From Prolixibacteraceae bacterium (lineage in GTDB: Bacteria; Bacteroidota; Bacteroidia; Bacteroidales; Prolixibacteraceae), in assembly GCA_019459525.1 (NCBI GenBank), contig JAIBEY010000085.1, positions 1 to 47,338 of the forward strand: 47,338 bases of DNA, given 5' to 3'. Below the pieces are notes generated by a model. The model ran no database searches. It was not told where the DNA came from and was given only the letters and a program-made list of their open reading frames with translations. The position numbers and the translations under genes were made by a program. Position 1 is the stretch's first letter. Every line of letters starts with the position of its first letter. This document shows positions 44,074 to 47,338 of this stretch, one piece after another.

Positions 44074-45471
44074 TTATTCTCTTTTACTTCTCCAGGTGGC
44101 TAGTTCTCCGCTGATTTTTTCCATCATTTTTTCGTTCAAAGGATAAATGAGCATAAAGCCGACTCCCATTAAAGTTCCAATGGCCGGATAGAAACTCAAC
44201 ATCATCCGGATACCGTTTTGAGCCGTTTCGGTCTGTGCAACATTAGCCTGAAATCCGTAATATCCCAGCAACCAGCCAGCCAGTGCGCCCCCAATGGTCC
44301 AACCGAATTTTTGAGACATCGATGATGCCGAGAAGATTAGTCCGGTTGCGCGGCGTTTGGTTTTCCATTCCGAATAATCGGCGGCATCGGCGTACATCGA
44401 CCAAATTAACGGGAACGTAATACCTGCGCACAGACTAATCAGAAATTGCATTACAAAAATCAGGGTCGCATTGTTTCGGTCAATAAAATAGAAAAATATA
44501 CTGAATACTGTTGCCAGCGCCATAGCCGATAGAAAAGTGCCCTTTTTACCCATTCGGTCTGATACTGGTTTGGCAAGCACCACTCCCACAATATTTGCTG
44601 CTTGTCCGAGAACAAAATACAAACTGCTGAGTGTAATGGTCAGATTGAGTGAATTGACCTGAAAAGCGTCCTGGGTTTGCACGTAATATTTGAAATAATA
44701 GATCGCAGCGCCATCGCGGATCGAATTAAAGAAGATTGACGCAATACCGGCGCCCAGTAGGATAAACCAGGGGCGGTTAACCCAAAGGTCTTTTAAATCG
44801 TGTTTCAGAGAAGTCTTTTCAGTAACGGGCTTGATGCGTTCGCGCGTCCACGAGAAAGTGAACCAAAAGAAAATGATAGCCACAATGGCAAATACAACAG
44901 CCGCCAACTGCCAGCCTATTTGTAGGTTTGGAGCTCCACCGCCCATTTTACTGAAAATATCGACCAAAGGCTCTGCAGCAGCCAACACCAGCAAACTTCC
45001 TCCAAATGCGAAGATAAAACGGAAAGTAGCCAGACTGGTACGTTCCTTCCCGTCAGCCGACATAACTCCCATCAGCGATGCGTAGGGAACGTTAATCATC
45101 GAATAAATCATCATCATTAGCGAATAGGTAATGTAGGCATAGATGATTTTGCCGGTTGGCCCAAAATCAGGAGTAGTAAAAGTAATTATACCGATAATAC
45201 CGAAAGGTACCATCATCCACAATAAATAAGGTCTGAACTTGCCCCATTTGGTTTCGGTGCGGTCGGCCAGAATGCCTACAAACGGGTCGAAAGCCGCATC
45301 CCAGATTCGGGTGACCAGGAACATTGTGCCAACCACTACTGCTGAAATGCCAAAAATATCGGTATAAAAAAACATCAGGTACATGGAAAATAGCTTCCAG
45401 AACATCGACGAAGCAGCATCGCCAAAACCATATCCGATTTTTTCTTTCAGGCTTAGTTTTTCAATTGTCAT
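44074..45471 (-). CDS. GPH-type MFS sugar transporter
   Basis: A 465-residue inner-membrane transporter with about 12 membrane helices. The start LSLKEKIGYGFGDAASSMFW and the helix 2-3 loop IWDAAFDPFVGILADRTETKWGKFRPYLLW are characteristic of the glycoside-pentoside-hexuronide (MelB-like) cation symporters. A cytoplasmic loop at about 215-235 links the two halves. It lies between GH130 (88-nt gap) and the epimerase (3-nt gap), so it most likely imports mannobiose or related mannan disaccharides. Confidence 0.93.
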   Translation of the reverse strand: MTIEKLSLKEKIGYGFGDAASSMFWKLFSMYLMFFYTDIFGISAVVVGTMFLVTRIWDAAFDPFVGILADRTETKWGKFRPYLLWMMVPFGIIGIITFTTPDFGPTGKIIYAYITYSLMMMIYSMINVPYASLMGVMSADGKERTSLATFRFIFAFGGSLLVLAAAEPLVDIFSKMGGGAPNLQIGWQLAAVVFAIVAIIFFWFTFSWTRERIKPVTEKTSLKHDLKDLWVNRPWFILLGAGIASIFFNSIRDGAAIYYFKYYVQTQDAFQVNSLNLTITLSSLYFVLGQAANIVGVVLAKPVSDRMGKKGTFLSAMALATVFSIFFYFIDRNNATLIFVMQFLISLCAGITFPLIWSMYADAADYSEWKTKRRATGLIFSASSMSQKFGWTIGGALAGWLLGYYGFQANVAQTETAQNGIRMMLSFYPAIGTLMGVGFMLIYPLNEKMMEKISGELATWRSKRE

Positions 45472-45559
45472 CGTATCAGTTTGTTTTAGTTAGGTTTTTT
45501 TTTAACTTTTTTAGAGTTGTATAAAAAGAGTATAAAACTCTGGAAAAGCTATTGAATAA

Positions 45560-46738
45560 CTACTTTTTTAGTATTTCAAGATTTTTTTCAATTTGTTTTT
45601 TCAAGGTTTCTACTGAAGTTGCAGAACGGTATCCATCAGCCGGAGAATTCAGGCAATAGTCAACCAGCTTGTCGATGGTTGAAGTGGCCACGTGCATCCG
45701 GGTGTCAGAAGATGCATAATAAATAAATACCGTCCCGTCTTCATCGGCAATCCAGCCATTGGTGAAAAGTACATTCGACACATCACCAATACGTTCTTCG
45801 CCGATTGGTCCCATCAAATGCCCGGCAGGTTCTGCGATTAATTCAGATGGATCTTTCAAGTCGGTCATGTACAAATAGATTACATAGCGTAGCCCGGCAG
45901 CGCAACCGCGAACTCCGTGAGCCAGATGCAACCATCCTTTATCGGTTTTTATCGGATGCGGGCCTTCGCCGTTTTTCACTTCCTTAATCGTATGGTAGTA
46001 GCGGAAATTGATGATTTTTTCCTCTTTTACTTCAGCGCGAGTCATATCGTCAATCAGCGCCCAGCCAATCCCGCCGCCACTTCCGGCATCAATAAAGCCA
46101 TCCTGAGGACGGGTGTACAGCGCATATTTACCGTCAACAAATTCGTTATGCAGAACCACATTGCGTTGCTGACTTTTGGTTTTCAGATCGGGGAGCCGCT
46201 CCCAGCTCAGCAAATCTTTGGTGCGGACAATACCAGCCGCAGCAACTGCCGACGATAAATCGCCCGGGGAAGCATTGGGGTCTTTGCGCTCGGAGCAGAA
46301 GATGCCGTAAATCCAGCCATCTTCGTGAGCAGTTAAACGCATGTCATATACATTGGTGTCCGGAATTTCGGTTTCAGGAATGGTAACCGGATAATCCCAG
46401 AAGCGGAAATTGTCAATTCCGTTCGGGCTTTCTGCAATAGCGAAAAACGATTTGCGATCGACTCCTTCTACGCGGACAACCAGGATGTATTTGCCGTTCC
46501 ATTTTATGGCTCCCGAATTCATCGTGGCATTCATCCCGATGCGCTCCATCAGGTACGGATTGGTTTTTTCATCCAGATCGTATCGCCAGATAACAGGCGT
46601 GTGTGCCGCAGTTAAAACCGGATTTTTATAGCGGTCGAATACGCCGTTCCCATTTTTAACCTTCTTATTTTTAGCCGACAACAACTCTTCGTGTTTGCCG
46701 AATAACTTATGAATTTTCTTTTTAAAATGTGATTTCAT
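45560..46738 (-). CDS. GH130 4-O-beta-D-mannosyl-D-glucose phosphorylase
   Basis: A 392-residue cytoplasmic inverting phosphorylase with a five-bladed propeller. The catalytic aspartate is Asp132 in DTNVYDMRL, at the position of Asp131 of the Bacteroides fragilis enzyme. The phosphate-binding and subfamily-1 segment [18 protein letters not shown] is present, as is SQQRNVVLH. It converts mannosyl-glucose plus phosphate into mannose-1-phosphate and glucose. Upstream position in the operon with a transporter and a 2-epimerase completes the known mannobiose route, so I favour this activity over mannan-chitobiose phosphorylases of other GH130 branches. Confidence 0.93.
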   Translation of the reverse strand: MKSHFKKKIHKLFGKHEELLSAKNKKVKNGNGVFDRYKNPVLTAAHTPVIWRYDLDEKTNPYLMERIGMNATMNSGAIKWNGKYILVVRVEGVDRKSFFAIAESPNGIDNFRFWDYPVTIPETEIPDTNVYDMRLTAHEDGWIYGIFCSERKDPNASPGDLSSAVAAAGIVRTKDLLSWERLPDLKTKSQQRNVVLHNEFVDGKYALYTRPQDGFIDAGSGGGIGWALIDDMTRAEVKEEKIINFRYYHTIKEVKNGEGPHPIKTDKGWLHLAHGVRGCAAGLRYVIYLYMTDLKDPSELIAEPAGHLMGPIGEERIGDVSNVLFTNGWIADEDGTVFIYYASSDTRMHVATSTIDKLVDYCLNSPADGYRSATSVETLKKQIEKNLEILKK

Positions 46739-47095
46739 CGGATATGTTTTATCGTGTTTTATTAGCAGTTATTGGTACAACATCAATATCCAACAAAATA
46801 AAACTAAAACGAGTGGATTGCTTAATACTATTCGGGTAAAATATGATACTATTCCGTCATTTCATAATACGATTTCGAAATTAATATTATTTGTGATTTT
46901 AAAAGGAAGAGAAATAGAATTGATGACTGATTAATAAAACAGACTCTAAATATTTGTTTTTAAGGATAGAATGATTGCCTCCAGAAGATAGATCGGTTGG
47001 GATGATCGAAAATTAGTAATGGAAAGAAAGTATAGTGTTGTGAATACTATTTATGCACGGCTATAGTGAGTGTTTATAAAACGAATAGTTATTAA
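46739..47095. other. Promoter region of the mannobiose operon
   Basis: About 360 nt with no gene. The direct repeat ATACTATTC occurs at 46825-46833 and 46846-46854 (21-bp period), and ATACTATT again at 47044-47051. The first pair lies 87-116 nt upstream of the GH130 start, suitable for a regulator site. No clear -33/-7 pair. Confidence 0.4.
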
Positions 47096-47096
47096 A

Positions 47097-47123
47097 CAAA
47101 AAAAGCGACCATTTCTGATCACT
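47097..47123 (-). terminator. Terminator of the tRNA-Tyr/tRNA-Gly transcript
   Basis: On the minus strand AGTGATC pairs with GGTCGCT (two G-U pairs) across AGAAAT, followed by a run of T (A-run 47098-47103 on the plus strand). It starts 7 nt past the 3' end of tRNA-Gly. Confidence 0.8.
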
Positions 47124-47129
47124 TTTTTG

Positions 47130-47202
47130 AGCGGGAGACGAGATTCAAACTCGCGACCCTTAGCTTGGAAGGCTAATGCTCTATCGACTGAGCTACTCCC
47201 GC
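47130..47202 (-). tRNA. tRNA-Gly (anticodon UCC)
   Basis: On the minus strand the acceptor GCGGGAG (47202 downwards) pairs with CTCCCGC, followed by the discriminator U at 47130. The D arm GCTC/GAGC, anticodon arm TTAGC-CTTCCAA-GCTAA (anticodon TCC) and T arm GCGAG/CTCGT are all present. CCA is not encoded. The D-loop is AGTCGATA (G18, A19) and the T-loop TTTGAAT (U56), so the usual G19-C56 pair is replaced by A19-U56. Confidence 0.97.
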
Positions 47203-47286
47203 AATTGCAAAGATTAGAATTTCAAATCCTGAAGGTCAAAATTTACTCTAATCTTCATCATTCTACCATTCCAATATTCTTTTTTG

Positions 47287-47338
47287 TGGGGAGAGCAGGA
47301 TTCGAACCTACGAAGACGTACGTCATCTGAGTTACAGT
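47287..47338 (-). tRNA. tRNA-Tyr (anticodon GUA), 5' part cut off by window edge
   Basis: The minus strand shows the anticodon loop CTGTAAC (GTA), a long class II variable arm, the T arm GTAGG-TTCGAAT-CCTGC and the acceptor 3' strand TCTCCCC plus A. The 5' acceptor and D arm lie beyond 47338. It is 84 nt upstream of tRNA-Gly and probably co-transcribed with it. Confidence 0.93.

Noticed and set aside
47070-47330. 86-codon plus-strand frame at the right end
   Set aside because: It is the antisense reading of tRNA-Gly and tRNA-Tyr, a well-known artefact.

Overview
The window looks like a chromosomal segment of a Bacteroidota bacterium, most likely a Marinilabiliales/Prolixibacteraceae-type Bacteroidales. 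This is inferred from the gene families (divergent tsaD/tamB, duplicated P-II/Amt units with a TorF-type porin, GH130-epimerase-transporter mannan operon, YtxH/holin operon), from TAnnTTTG promoter elements without Shine-Dalgarno sequences, and from overall A+T-rich intergenic DNA. No species can be named from the sequence alone.

Layout. 1-5250 is an accessory segment: the start of a transposase at the left edge, a BNR-repeat lipoprotein, a secreted NTF2-like protein, a large nuclease-like protein with a candidate defence role, a ~100-bp direct repeat pair, and a shared motif GTTATGGGCAAT upstream of two of the genes. 5250-13120 is core: tsaD divergent from tamB, then exbB-exbD-tonB. 13360-15975 holds a Tat-exported Gfo/Idh/MocA oxidoreductase and an M20 deacylase. 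16068-20431 holds two ammonium-uptake operons (glnB1-amt1 and torF-glnB2-amt2). 21116-29047 holds an LTA-synthase-like membrane sulfatase, a YegS-like lipid kinase, a Tat-exported aldo/keto reductase, a DUF1801 protein, argH and a GH1 beta-glycosidase. 29459-35554 is gltB-gltD. 35843-36918 is a small envelope-stress type operon (YtxH, holin-like, unknown). 37222-39880 is an ECF sigma factor, its probable anti-sigma factor, a membrane protein and a repeat lipoprotein. 40003-42819 is an S9 peptidase. 42889-46738 (minus strand) is a compact mannobiose-utilisation operon: GH130 phosphorylase, GPH-type transporter, AGE-family 2-epimerase. The right edge carries tRNA-Gly(UCC) and a truncated tRNA-Tyr(GUA).

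How it fits together. Nitrogen assimilation dominates the middle: two Amt/P-II modules bring in and sense ammonium, GltBD makes glutamate, and the M20 deacylase and ArgH could serve arginine synthesis. The two amt operons share a paired upstream motif (TTGGGG..TTTGT) at the same distances from a TAnnTTTG element, and near-identical terminators, which argues for common nitrogen control or operon duplication. The mannobiose operon gives mannose-1-phosphate plus glucose from epimerised mannobiose.

The best candidates for something undescribed are the 767-residue nuclease-like gene in its cassette-like setting, the paired operator upstream of the amt operons, the seven-unit 34-residue repeat lipoprotein tied to the ECF sigma operon, and the A19-U56 replacement of the near-universal G19-C56 tertiary pair in tRNA-Gly.
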